Part shown: positions 55,435 to 63,631 of the stretch, in pieces | How positions within the stretch are numbered: position 1 is the first letter of the stretch | Layout of the letters: the number at the start of each line of letters is the position of its first letter | Assembly (NCBI GenBank): GCA_963692995.1 | Contig: OY843611.1 | Location: forward strand, 992,001 to 1,056,000 | Direction: 5' to 3' | From: Bin87 sp963692995 | Lineage (GTDB): Bacteria; Chloroflexota; Dehalococcoidia; Lucifugimonadales; UBA3495 | DNA length: 64,000 nt | Notes under the pieces: generated by a model | Database searches by the model: none | Seen by the model: the letters and a program-made list of their open reading frames with translations, nothing else | Told to the model about the DNA's origin: nothing | Translations under genes and position numbers: made by a program

Positions 55435-56235
55435 CTAGATGAGCCGGTCTTCGCGGAGCTTAAGGGCCAGCTTGCGGGCTGCATCAGCGTCGTCGTCGCC
55501 TTCAATGATCTCGCAGTCCTGTTCCCGTTGGGGCACGAACAGGTTATGCAGCGTGAGGCGCGGTTCCAGCTGCCCCGCGTCCAGGTCGAGGTCGCCGGTG
55601 GTCCAGACGGTGGGGCGCTTGCGGGTGGCCGCCATGATGCCGCGCAGGGTGGGATAGCGCGGCTGGCCCAGCTCATTGCTGACGGTCACCAGCGCCGGCA
55701 GATCAGCCTCTACTACCTCAAAACCGTCCGGGGCGAGGCGTTCCACTACGACCTTGTCGTCCTGCACATCCACCTTTTTGCCTAACGTAACGCAGGCCAT
55801 GCCCAGCGTCTCGGCGACGCCCAGGGGCACCTGTGCGTTGTCCCAGTCGGAAGCCTGCCGGCCGCAGATGATGAGGTCAAAACCGCCCAGCTTCTTGATG
55901 GCGGCAGTGAGCAACTGTACGGTGAAGAAGGAGTCCACGGAGTTGGCGAAGGCGTCGTCCTGCAACAGCACCAGCTCGTCGGCGCCCATGGACAGAGGCT
56001 TCTTCATCACGTCCAAGGCAAAGGCGCTGCCGGAGGATATCACGGTGACGCTGGCGCCCTGGGCGTCCTTGATTTGCAGAGCGGCTTCCACGGCGTTTTC
56101 GTCGAAGCCGTTGACGACGGGCGGAATATTGGGAGGAGGCACCACCTGGCGGGCGTCGGGGTCAATGCGGAAAGCGGCGGCTGGCATTTCGGGGTCAACG
56201 ACCTGCTTGGCCAGCACGCAAATGTTCACGGGCAT
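55435..56235 (-). CDS. etfB: Electron transfer flavoprotein beta subunit
   Basis: 266 residues. Seen: ICVLAKQVVDPEMPAAAFRIDPDARQVV, NGFDENAVEAALQIKD, the GGFDLIICGRQASDWDNAQVPLGVAETLGM block and VSNELGQPRYPTLRGIMAATRK, typical of EtfB. First gene of the etfBA operon, behind the promoter at 56278-56306. Confidence 0.93.
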   Translation of the reverse strand: MPVNICVLAKQVVDPEMPAAAFRIDPDARQVVPPPNIPPVVNGFDENAVEAALQIKDAQGASVTVISSGSAFALDVMKKPLSMGADELVLLQDDAFANSVDSFFTVQLLTAAIKKLGGFDLIICGRQASDWDNAQVPLGVAETLGMACVTLGKKVDVQDDKVVVERLAPDGFEVVEADLPALVTVSNELGQPRYPTLRGIMAATRKRPTVWTTGDLDLDAGQLEPRLTLHNLFVPQREQDCEIIEGDDDADAARKLALKLREDRLI

Positions 56236-56277
56236 CAGGAATTTACTCCCATGTGCAAAGGGGATAAGACTGTGTGA

Positions 56278-56306
56278 AAGTTATCACTAGCCTATTCCGG
56301 TGTCAA
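56278..56306 (-). promoter_or_regulatory. Strong sigma70-type promoter for etfBA
   Basis: On the minus strand TTGACA (56306-56301), 17-base spacer, TAACTT (56283-56278), about 45 bases before the etfB start. Confidence 0.75.
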
Positions 56307-56334
56307 ACGGCGCGCCACGTTGCTGCCAGCCAGC

Positions 56335-56415
56335 CGTCATTCCCGCGAAGGCGGGAATTCAGAACCGCGCTGGCGAATTGACTTTCCGGATTCCGGCTCA
56401 AGGCCGGAATGACAG
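56335..56415. repeat. REP/BIME-like pair of hairpins upstream of etfB
   Basis: Stems ATTCCCGC-gaag-GCGGGAAT (56339-56358) and ATTCCGGC-tcaag-GCCGGAAT (56390-56410), opening with CGTC and closing with GAC. Same family as the one between etfB and etfA, so two mosaic elements bracket etfB. Confidence 0.8.
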
Positions 56416-56422
56416 CAGGTAG

Positions 56423-57430
56423 CTAGACTTCGCGGAACTCCGGTTCGGCGGGCTCGATATAGAAATTGTTGGCCCACAGGTCGTCGATAATGGCCTGATC
56501 TCCCTCGGTGATGGTCGGCGTTTCCACCGCCTCGGAGTATTCCTTCAGTTCCTCTAGTGTGGTGAAGTTGGGCAACACGCTGGTGATGGTAGGCTGGTGC
56601 AGGACGAACTGGATAGCCGCCTGGCTCATGGTGCGTCCGACTTCCTCTCCAGCCAGGAACTTGACCTGCTCCACCTTTACCAATGCCTCGCTGAGCCACT
56701 GGTGGCGGCGATACGAGCGATGGTCGTTTTCGTCGAATTCGGGCGGCGCGTCGTATCGCCCGGTGAGCGCCTCGGAGGCATGGGGCACACGGGACAGCAA
56801 GCCCACCCGCTCCTTCTCGGCGATGGGGAAGAAGTCCCTGGCCGGGTCCTGTTCCAGGATGCTGTAGATGATCTGGCAGCTATCGACGTGGCGCTCCGCC
56901 ATGCTGGCCTGCCCTTCCTCGAACCAGCCGATATCCGGGCCCAGGGCCGAGCCGTAGTAGCGGATTTTGCCCTCGTGCTTCAACGCCTCCAGGGTTTCGA
57001 ACACCTCGTCGTCCTCAATGGCGGCGATGCGGGGGTTGTGCAGCTGGTAAAGATCGATGTAGTCGGTGTTCAGCCGACGCAAGGATTGCTCGCAGGCGAA
57101 GCGGATGAAGTCCGGCTCAAACTTCTGCGGGCGTTCCTGGTGGCCGACCCGGGGCGTGGTCTGATCGTAAATATCGTAGCCGAACTTGGTGGCAATGATC
57201 ATCTCGTGGCGACGATGTCCCATGAATTTGGCGAGAACTTCCTCGCCGTAACCGTCGCCATAAGTATCGGCGGTGTCGAAGAGGTTGATGCCCAGCTCCA
57301 GGGCTTCCTCCAGCAACTGGCGGCGCGTCTCCTCAGGGATACGACCCCACCAGTTGGTGGCCACGGTCCAGACGCCGAAGCCCACTTCGGAAATCAGCAA
57401 GTCGGTGCGGGGGAGTTGGCGGTATTTCAT
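56423..57430 (-). CDS. Aldo/keto reductase
   Basis: 335-residue NADPH-dependent (alpha/beta)8 reductase. Seen: GFGVWTVATNWWG, NLFDTADTYGDGYGEEVLAKFMGHRR with the catalytic Asp/Tyr, DYIDLYQLHNP (His) and the C-terminal AIQFVLHQPTITSVLPNFTTLEELKE. The family reduces aldehydes and ketones; no specific substrate can be inferred. AGGA precedes the ATG. Confidence 0.9.
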   Translation of the reverse strand: MKYRQLPRTDLLISEVGFGVWTVATNWWGRIPEETRRQLLEEALELGINLFDTADTYGDGYGEEVLAKFMGHRRHEMIIATKFGYDIYDQTTPRVGHQERPQKFEPDFIRFACEQSLRRLNTDYIDLYQLHNPRIAAIEDDEVFETLEALKHEGKIRYYGSALGPDIGWFEEGQASMAERHVDSCQIIYSILEQDPARDFFPIAEKERVGLLSRVPHASEALTGRYDAPPEFDENDHRSYRRHQWLSEALVKVEQVKFLAGEEVGRTMSQAAIQFVLHQPTITSVLPNFTTLEELKEYSEAVETPTITEGDQAIIDDLWANNFYIEPAEPEFREV

Positions 57431-57448
57431 GATGAATACGTCCTGATT

Positions 57449-57847
57449 TTAGCTGGGGATTTCTCCGGCCCAACCCCGTCGCAAACCCGAAGTTGCAGCC
57501 AGTTCTTCATTAGCGGGATCAACTACCAATGCCAATACTTGCCAGGTGGTCGCTCCGATACATTGACCGCTCTCATCCGGCCAGAAGGCTACCGGGCACG
57601 TCCCGGCAGCAATGCGTCCTGACGGCAATGCGATGGATAGCCGAGCTTCGCCACGGGGACATTCCAGCACGCTGCCGTCTGCCAAATAATACGACATCGG
57701 GTCGCCTATCGGTTGGATTTGCAGCGATGTCAGCAAGTCGGCGGAGAAAACGGAGTCCGACGCGCCGGTATCCACCAGCGCTGATACCGGTAACATATCG
57801 CCGCCGCTTACATTGCCGATCATAACATTAGCGTAAAACGTACCCAT
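57449..57847 (-). CDS. Retropepsin-like aspartyl protease family protein
   Basis: 132 residues (GGAGGA about 10 bases upstream of the ATG). DTGASDSVFS carries the DTG catalytic site, followed by YYLADGSVLECPRGEARLSI and a C-terminal CIGATTWQVLALVVDPANEEL, like the 51.1-kb member. Same probable role and uncertainty. The gene abuts the aldo/keto reductase gene. Confidence 0.75.
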   Translation of the reverse strand: MGTFYANVMIGNVSGGDMLPVSALVDTGASDSVFSADLLTSLQIQPIGDPMSYYLADGSVLECPRGEARLSIALPSGRIAAGTCPVAFWPDESGQCIGATTWQVLALVVDPANEELAATSGLRRGWAGEIPS

Positions 57848-58052
57848 GGCTAATCTTCCTCCCTCAATTTATGTGTATATCATCCCATTCGCATACATTG
57901 CCGAAGCCGGCCAGAAACTCCAACGCGCTTTACCGAGCGGCCGCCGCGCCTCCAAAATGCCGGCCGGCGTCCGGGCCAGACCAGCCCCAGCCGCGCAACG
58001 TGTCGCACACCGCGACGATGGAGCGGAGGGGCAGGAGTTGCGTGCGGCATAT

Positions 58053-59228
58053 TTAGCCGTTTTCTAGCATAGTGAATAACCCCTGTTCAATCAGCCTCTT
58101 GATTGCGGTTTTCCGCGTAACCCTTTGGCTATTCCTTATCTGAAGAGGACTACCGTCCGCTGTGGTGGCAGCGACTGATACATGGTCAGTATCTAGGAAT
58201 GTAACCGTAGAGCTCCGATCATCGGCAAATTTCCATTCGGCGAGAATCAACCCTTCCATAGTCATTGACACATCGACATTGCCGCTCGATTGTAGAGTGC
58301 CTAAAAATATCAAAAATCCGCGAAGGCTATCTAAATTTGGTGATGGATGTTCGTTTTCTATGTCTGCATTAGTGGCAAAAGACACGATTCGGTCGGACAA
58401 ATTTGGCCAACCCCAATGCCTCAAAACATCACATACGTTTTCGATGGCCGACAATTTGTTGACAGCGCGTTTGGAAACGGGCAAAGACAGTAATGGTGTA
58501 GCTGCCGAACTGTAACGAACGAGCTTATCCCAATCGATAGTACCAGCATCATCGCAAAACTCCTGCGTGAACTCCAGCGCAAATCGATTTATAGCGGCAG
58601 CATAATTCAGCATAAAGTAGTCATTGCGTTGCTTAGCATTCTGCCCAAGCGGTTCGATGATGCGAGTGTACAAGTCACGGTCGTTGGAAATCAGCTCCCA
58701 AAAATCTTGCCCGCAATACTTAAAATAGCCGCCCTTGTTCGGATTGGCATCGCGACCATAGCAGCAACCGTTCACTGCGATAACCTTTATGGAAGGGTTG
58801 CCTTGCTGAATGACACGAGTAGCGGTTCTGAAATCGCTCCTCATCTTTTCTACTTGAGAACTGTTACCCCAATTGGGGCCGGATTTGATGGAAATTATGT
58901 ACCTTGCCTTGTTCTTAACAAACTCCAAGTCAACCCCGGTTATACCGGATTTCAGACCGCTATGGACTTGCTCCGCGACATAGATTGCCAAGCCTTCCAG
59001 AAAATCGCCGAACATAGTTTCTTCCTGCGAACTCAGATGGGCGTCCAGCAGGGATTTGACCAAGTCAGCGACCCTAACGAGGTTTTTGCTACGGAAGAGG
59101 TACGGATTTTTGTTGATGATGAGCTCGCGCAGTTTGAGTTGCCCCAACCCACCCAAACGCTTGCTGTGAAAAGTGTCTATGTGCGTTTCAACGTATTGGA
59201 CTATCTGATCGTCTGTAATGCCGTTCAT
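58053..59228 (-). CDS. PmeII-type type II restriction endonuclease
   Basis: 391 residues. The N-terminal ~210 residues match the PmeII family: NPYLFRSKNL, a VADLVKSLLDAHLSSQEETMFGDFLEGLAI block, GVDLEFVKNKARYIISIKSGPNWGNSSQ (the D...IKSG region of the PD-(D/E)XK-like site) and QDFWELISND. The final ~180 residues are not recognised. The ATG overlaps the methyltransferase stop (ATGA), so the methyltransferase is translated first, which protects host DNA. Base use is clearly AT-richer than the flanks, a sign of horizontal transfer. Confidence 0.8.
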   Translation of the reverse strand: MNGITDDQIVQYVETHIDTFHSKRLGGLGQLKLRELIINKNPYLFRSKNLVRVADLVKSLLDAHLSSQEETMFGDFLEGLAIYVAEQVHSGLKSGITGVDLEFVKNKARYIISIKSGPNWGNSSQVEKMRSDFRTATRVIQQGNPSIKVIAVNGCCYGRDANPNKGGYFKYCGQDFWELISNDRDLYTRIIEPLGQNAKQRNDYFMLNYAAAINRFALEFTQEFCDDAGTIDWDKLVRYSSAATPLLSLPVSKRAVNKLSAIENVCDVLRHWGWPNLSDRIVSFATNADIENEHPSPNLDSLRGFLIFLGTLQSSGNVDVSMTMEGLILAEWKFADDRSSTVTFLDTDHVSVAATTADGSPLQIRNSQRVTRKTAIKRLIEQGLFTMLENG

Positions 59229-60058
59229 AATGCCAGCTTCGTATCCTGCGCCAGCCGTCGCTTGAGTTCATCGTAATATGGCTCGTGCATTTCGATGCCG
59301 ATAATGTTGCGGCCTTTGTCCAATGCGGCAAAGGCGGTAGTGCCAGAGCCGATAAACGGGTCAAGTACAGTGTCACCTGGGTCAGTGAAGAGGTCAATGA
59401 ACCATTCCGGTAACCAATATGGGAATACGGCGCTATGGTTGCGATTGCCACATTCGGTTGCTCCGTGCAACACGTTAGTAGGGTACACCATATCGCGGCC
59501 CAGCCAGTTTTCTACTTTCTTGCCGAACCCGCTGCCCACTTTGGATTCATCGCGAACGCGGTCGGTTTCGCTGAGGTTGCGCATCCGGTTGTCGTACCAG
59601 TCGCCCACCGGAACCATAACTGCCTCTTGGTTCATTTTGAACTTGCGTTGCTTGTTGAATTGCAACAGTCGTTCCCAAGAATCCCGGAAACGGTTGGGCC
59701 ACTTGCCGGGATAGCAGTTTTTCTTGTGCCAGACGAATTCCTCCGTCCACAGCCAACCGCGTTTGCGCATCTCGATGATTAGCTCGATAACGTGGGTATG
59801 CCGCTCGCCATTTACTGCCGGCTCTTTTATGTTCAGAATAAAAGTGCCGGCAGGTTTCAGCACGCGGTGCAATTCGTCGGCGATGGGCAGGAACCACTCT
59901 ACATAATTGGAGGGTTTAACGCCGCCGTAGGTGTTGGCGCGCTGGTTAGCATAGGGCGGCGAAGTAACGATGAGGTCAACGGAATCACCGGCAACGTTTG
60001 CCAGCTCGTAGCGGCAGTCGCCCAACAAAAGGATGGCGTTGTCTGTTGAGGTAATCAT
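59225..60058 (-). CDS. Site-specific DNA methyltransferase (N4/N6, beta class)
   Basis: 277 residues. Motif order is beta: the catalytic motif TSPPY (VTSPPYANQR, about residue 33) comes first, and the SAM-binding DPFIGSGTTAFAA near the C-terminus last. Other blocks include LPIADELHRVLKPAGTFILNIKEP and EFVWHKKNCYPGKWPNRFRDSWERLLQF. The TSPPY motif fits adenine-N6 or cytosine-N4 methylation. It is the modification partner of the PmeII-type enzyme. It begins 3 bases after the stop of a small upstream gene. Confidence 0.9.
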   Translation of the reverse strand: MITSTDNAILLLGDCRYELANVAGDSVDLIVTSPPYANQRANTYGGVKPSNYVEWFLPIADELHRVLKPAGTFILNIKEPAVNGERHTHVIELIIEMRKRGWLWTEEFVWHKKNCYPGKWPNRFRDSWERLLQFNKQRKFKMNQEAVMVPVGDWYDNRMRNLSETDRVRDESKVGSGFGKKVENWLGRDMVYPTNVLHGATECGNRNHSAVFPYWLPEWFIDLFTDPGDTVLDPFIGSGTTAFAALDKGRNIIGIEMHEPYYDELKRRLAQDTKLAL

Positions 60059-60061
60059 ATT

Positions 60062-60376
60062 TCAGAAGCTCAAATGCAGCATGATGAAATCGCCCCGATA
60101 GGGCAAATCATCAACCCATTGCAATAGTTGTGCTCGGTCAGAGGCGTCGAGGTTCTTCTTTACTGCCCATCCATCGGCGCGCCGGAGGAGAACATCCCGC
60201 TCGGACTCATAGAAAGCATTGCCTTCCCACCCATCTCCCCAAGCCGGTTCGTGGTCAAACGGGTCGAATTCGTCGCCAACGTTGGGATCAGCCATCAAGT
60301 CTTGCAGAAACCGATACATCGGCTGCCCCGGCCGCTCCAGGTACTCGATAGTTACTACTCCAACGTCCAGTCCCAT
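60062..60376 (-). CDS. Small hypothetical protein, first gene of the restriction-modification operon
   Basis: 104 residues from an ATG with GGAGG 8 bases upstream. MGLDVGVVTIEYL at the start, then an acidic/aromatic middle (FDPFDHEPAWGDGWEGNAFYESE) and DASDRAQLLQWVDDLPYRGDFIMLHLSF. No DNA-binding motif like that of a C protein is visible. Placement before the methyltransferase suggests a role in control or function of the system, but nothing proves it. Confidence 0.55.
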   Translation of the reverse strand: MGLDVGVVTIEYLERPGQPMYRFLQDLMADPNVGDEFDPFDHEPAWGDGWEGNAFYESERDVLLRRADGWAVKKNLDASDRAQLLQWVDDLPYRGDFIMLHLSF

Positions 60377-60470
60377 CGCCGGCGCCTCCGCAAATCAGAT
60401 AGCTCCGGTTTAGCGGACCCGGGCGTTGGGCGTCAACAACCAACTGTCATCAATTCCGCATCGGCGCCCG

Positions 60471-61061
60471 TTACACCGGCGCCGGTTCCAGGCTGCCGCG
60501 CACGCCTTCCACCATCTTGCCAAAGCGGGCGTCGTTCACCACCGGCGTCGCCTGACCCAGCCGCACCGTGGGGATGATGTCCACCCAGGATTTGCAGCCG
60601 CCGTATTCGGGGATGTAGGGCGCGGTGGTCGGGTTCTCCATCCGGTACACGCGCAGCAGCATGATGGTCAGCGGCACCATGGGCTTCCAGTGCAGGCGCG
60701 ACTCGGCATAAGTATCCGTCCAGATGTGGTGGGGCGCCAGGTCGGCCACCTTGCCCGGCTGGTCAATTTCCAGCAGTTCGTGGACGCGGGCCCAGTGGGT
60801 AAAGGTTACGGCGTCCTTGTCGTCCGGATCGTCGGCCAGCAGTTGCCGCAGCGTGGGCCGGTGGCTACCCTTCAGCAGGTCTTCCTTCTGGTGCAGGTAG
60901 GTGGGATACAGCAGAAATTCGGGATGCACCACGCGGAAATCCTTGCTCTCCTCATGGATGCCGCCCTTGCGGAGCATTAGAATCTGGTCGCCGTCGGCCA
61001 GCGCCTTCACGGTGATCGCCCACTCTTTCAGGGCCAGCTGGCAGGTTGCGGGAGTGGTCAT
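60471..61061 (-). CDS. DUF1802 family protein
   Basis: 196 residues with GGAGG before the ATG. ALKEWAITVKALADGDQILMLRKGGIHEESKDFRVVHPEFLLYPTYLHQKEDLLKG is the DUF1802 pattern, shared with cyanobacteria and Chloroflexota, of unknown function. Probable operon with the Tag-like and TatD genes upstream on the same strand (21-base gap). Confidence 0.8.
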   Translation of the reverse strand: MTTPATCQLALKEWAITVKALADGDQILMLRKGGIHEESKDFRVVHPEFLLYPTYLHQKEDLLKGSHRPTLRQLLADDPDDKDAVTFTHWARVHELLEIDQPGKVADLAPHHIWTDTYAESRLHWKPMVPLTIMLLRVYRMENPTTAPYIPEYGGCKSWVDIIPTVRLGQATPVVNDARFGKMVEGVRGSLEPAPV

Positions 61062-61082
61062 ATCGTCAGCCTCCGGTGGTTT

Positions 61083-61547
61083 TTACTTGTCGCGAGTGCA
61101 GAACTCCCCGTAGTCAGGCACCGCTTCGCCCAGCACATACAACCAGTAATAGGCGCCCGTGTCGCCCATATACTTGAACTGCTTGCGCACGTCCTTCAGC
61201 ACAGCGTAGAAATCGCCGTGGGAGCGCAGGTAGTTGCGGATGTCGCCGCCGTATTCTTCCTCCAGCTCGATAAGCCGCTGAGCGTTGTGGACGGTGGCTA
61301 CGATCTTGCGTCGGTTGCGGATGATGGCCGGGTCGGCGGCCAGGGTGTCGATGGCGGATTCGTCCATCGCGGCGACGGCGGCCACGTCAAACTGATGGAA
61401 CCCGACCTTGAAGCCGGGCCACTTGCTGTTGACGACCTTCCAGGATATGCCGCTCTGGAAAACGGCTTTGGTCATCACTTCCAAGTAGTCGTTGAGGCTT
61501 TGCGGAACGATTTGTGGCGGGGCCTCGTGCTCGCGCGATGTAGTCAT
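61083..61547 (-). CDS. DNA-3-methyladenine glycosylase I-like (Tag family)
   Basis: 154 residues, shorter than E. coli Tag (about 187). Visible Tag features are FQSGISWKVVNSKWPGFKVGF, AAMDESAIDTLAADPAIIRNRRKIVATVHNAQRL and the helix-rich C-terminus. The N-terminal zinc-binding region of Tag is lacking. Without it, glycosylase activity is uncertain. The ATG overlaps the TatD stop (ATGA). A DNA-repair role is inferred. Confidence 0.8.
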   Translation of the reverse strand: MTTSREHEAPPQIVPQSLNDYLEVMTKAVFQSGISWKVVNSKWPGFKVGFHQFDVAAVAAMDESAIDTLAADPAIIRNRRKIVATVHNAQRLIELEEEYGGDIRNYLRSHGDFYAVLKDVRKQFKYMGDTGAYYWLYVLGEAVPDYGEFCTRDK

Positions 61548-62422
61548 GGGCGTTCCTCAGACGTCTGGAACCGGCGGTTGGCGTCGTGTCGGGGCGGGCT
61601 TGAAACTGGCCCCGACGGGTCGGCCAGGCCGGGGATGGTGGGCTTTTCCAGCCTCAGCAGCCGGCTCAAGTTAGCGGTGGTGACTTCCGCCACTTCTTCT
61701 ACCGAAATGCCCTTGACCGTGGCCAGACACTGGGCCACGTCGGCCAGGTGGCGCGGTTCCGTCCAGTTGTGGCGATACTTCTTGAAGGGCTGCGGGTAGG
61801 CATCGGTTTCCAGGACAATGTGCTCCATCGGAATATTGCGGGCCACTTCGCGCAGTTCCGGCAGCCGGATCAACGGTCGGGCCAGCGAGATGAAAAAGCC
61901 GCAGTCGATGGCCTCCCGCGCCGTTTCGGCGTCGCCCTGGAAGTAGTGCATCGCGCCGCCCACCAGCCCGGCGTTCTCCTCCCGCAATACCTTGAACACC
62001 GCCGGGTGGGACTCGCGGGAGTGAAAGATGACGGGCAGACCCAGGCTTTTGGCGAGATGGATGTGCTGGCGAAACACCTGATCCTGCACCTCGTGGTCGG
62101 GCGAGGTGGGCAGGTAGTCCAACCCCACCTCGGAGATGCAGACGACGCGGGGGTTGTCGCGGGCCAGCGACTCCAGCCGGGCGTATAAGGCGTCGTCCAC
62201 CGGGTGGTCGGCTTGCATGGGGTGGATGCCAACGCCGGCGTAAAACATGGGATGTTCGTCAGCCAGCGCGATGCACCGCTCGGTGGATTCCATGGTAGTG
62301 CCGGCCAGGAGGATGTAGCCCACGCCGGCCTCACGGGAGCGTTCCAGTATGCCGGGTATCTCCTCCGGAACATACTGATCCAGGTGGGTGTGGGCGTCGC
62401 AATAGACGGGCGTTGCGGGCAT
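61544..62422 (-). CDS. TatD family metal-dependent hydrolase
   Basis: 292 residues, GGAGG before the ATG. DAHTHLDQ (His ligands at 11 and 13), GVGIHPMQ, CISEVGLDYL (Glu), LPVIFHSRESHPA (His), MHYFQGD (His) and LETDAYPQP (Asp) give the full two-metal amidohydrolase site. TatD enzymes are DNases. The last ~30 residues after LSRLLRLEKPT are not typical: they are encoded by a GC-rich hairpin repeat (61588-61616), so the C-terminus has probably been extended by repeat insertion. First gene of a three-gene operon; an extended -10 (TGC-TATACT) lies at 62480-62472. Confidence 0.9.
   Translation of the reverse strand: MPATPVYCDAHTHLDQYVPEEIPGILERSREAGVGYILLAGTTMESTERCIALADEHPMFYAGVGIHPMQADHPVDDALYARLESLARDNPRVVCISEVGLDYLPTSPDHEVQDQVFRQHIHLAKSLGLPVIFHSRESHPAVFKVLREENAGLVGGAMHYFQGDAETAREAIDCGFFISLARPLIRLPELREVARNIPMEHIVLETDAYPQPFKKYRHNWTEPRHLADVAQCLATVKGISVEEVAEVTTANLSRLLRLEKPTIPGLADPSGPVSSPPRHDANRRFQTSEERP
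61588..61616. repeat. GC-rich hairpin inside the 3' end of the TatD gene
   Basis: GTCGGGGC and GCCCCGAC arms with a loop containing GGGCTTGAAACTG. Related to the intergenic hairpin at 16458-16484 (GGGGCGGGTTTCAAACC), so an intergenic repeat appears to have become coding sequence. Confidence 0.6.
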
Positions 62423-62471
62423 CCGGAGAGCCTCCGTTAGTGCGCCGGGGCGAAGGTTTTCTGCTGGCCCA

Positions 62472-62480
62472 AGTATAGCA
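62472..62480 (-). promoter_or_regulatory. Extended -10 promoter element for the TatD operon
   Basis: Minus-strand TGC-TATACT, about 50 bases before the TatD ATG; no good -35 box. Confidence 0.5.
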
Positions 62481-62496
62481 TCATCCGCCAGTCGCC

Positions 62497-62916
62497 TTAC
62501 TGCTCCATCAAGCCGGAGCCGTCCCGTTGCAGCAGCTCGATACGCACGTCGTCGGGGCCCCGCACAAAGGCGATGCGGACGCCGGGTCGGATGGTGCGTG
62601 GCTCCGTGTAGATTTCCGCTCCCTTGCTCCGCAGATCGGCCACCGCGCCGTCAATGTCATCTACGCGGAAACCGAAATGATCCAGGCCCAGGTGCGGGTC
62701 GCGCGGGCTGGCGTCGAGATGCTCTTGGGGCGGCACGGTGGCTATGAAAATCGCCAGCCCATTCACGTCCAGGTCAACCCGGGGCGCCCCGTCGCTCTGG
62801 ATGAGGCGCAAGACCTTCGCGCCGAACATGGTCTCGAAAAAACCGGCCATACCCTCCGGGTCCCTGGTGCGGACGTGGATATGGTCATAAGTGTAGGTAT
62901 AAACCGGCGTGGTCAT
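62497..62916 (-). CDS. VOC (glyoxalase/dioxygenase) superfamily protein
   Basis: 139 residues from the ATG at 62916 (GGAG upstream); the frame is open to 62940. Two betaalphabetabetabeta units: YDHIHVRTRDPEGMAGFFETMFGAKVLR (His ligand) and LGLDHFGFRVDDIDGAVADLRSKGAEI (His), ending RIAFVRGPDDVRIELLQ (Glu). Three metal-ligand candidates are present, so it may be a metalloenzyme such as a methylmalonyl-CoA epimerase, glyoxalase or dioxygenase; it cannot be narrowed further. Confidence 0.85.
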   Translation of the reverse strand: MTTPVYTYTYDHIHVRTRDPEGMAGFFETMFGAKVLRLIQSDGAPRVDLDVNGLAIFIATVPPQEHLDASPRDPHLGLDHFGFRVDDIDGAVADLRSKGAEIYTEPRTIRPGVRIAFVRGPDDVRIELLQRDGSGLMEQ

Positions 62917-62986
62917 AGTCCGTTCGCTCCTTGATAGCATTTGCTCATCAGCGGTGTCATAGCCGGGCCAGTGACAATCACACGTA

Positions 62987-63616
62987 TCACAATTCCAGCG
63001 TCCGCGCCACGCCGCTGATGTGGGAGGTGTCGTTGTAGAGGTGCATCACAGCGTTGTCGGGGAAGGTGTAGATGACGGTCAGCGAGCAGTTGCGCATGGC
63101 GAACTTCCAGTTGGCTTCCAACGGAAGCTCCAGCAAAGAGACGATGCCGGCCCTCAGGCTGCCGCCGTGGCCGACAATGAGGACGTTTTCGTCCAGGTGA
63201 TCCTGTTTGACCCGCTGCACGATGCCACCGAGTCGGGCGCTGGTTTCCCGGATGGTCTCGCCGTTGGGGGGCGCAAAGTCCAAGTCGTTCACCAGCGACG
63301 GCTCGTACAGCTCGGGATAGGCGGCGCGGTACTCGGCCTCGGTCAGCCCCTCAAACACGCCCTTGTTGTATTCCCGCAACTCCTCGGTGAACGTTATCGG
63401 TAGGTCGCGCTCGCCCAGGGCAAGGCGGGCCGTCTCTGCGGCGCGGGCCAGGTCCGACGAATAGGCCGCGTCGATGCGCGCCGTGGACAGCCGCCGCGCC
63501 AACATCTGCGCCTGCTCCCGTCCCCGCTCCGACAGCGGCACGTCGGTATGCCCCTGGATGCGGCCCTGGGCGTTCCACTCGGTTTCGCCGTGTCGGGTAA
63601 TGTAAATGATGCCCAT
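62987..63616 (-). CDS. Histidine phosphatase family protein (CobC-like)
   Basis: 209 residues with GGGGAG before the ATG. RHGETEWN at residues 8-15 has the catalytic His, and VGHGGSLRAG the second His of the phosphoglycerate-mutase fold; EGLTEAEYRAAYPELY fits the family's middle. It lies 15 bases after a truncated CobD-like aminotransferase gene, so it is a plausible alpha-ribazole phosphatase, but mutase or other phosphatase functions cannot be excluded from sequence. Confidence 0.85.
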   Translation of the reverse strand: MGIIYITRHGETEWNAQGRIQGHTDVPLSERGREQAQMLARRLSTARIDAAYSSDLARAAETARLALGERDLPITFTEELREYNKGVFEGLTEAEYRAAYPELYEPSLVNDLDFAPPNGETIRETSARLGGIVQRVKQDHLDENVLIVGHGGSLRAGIVSLLELPLEANWKFAMRNCSLTVIYTFPDNAVMHLYNDTSHISGVARTLEL

Positions 63617-63631
63617 ATCGCTCCCCTGACG

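Noticed and set aside
57871..58056. Short open frame of 61 codons on the plus strand
   Set aside because: No ribosome site, low-complexity Arg/Pro/Ala composition, in the gap between two minus-strand genes.
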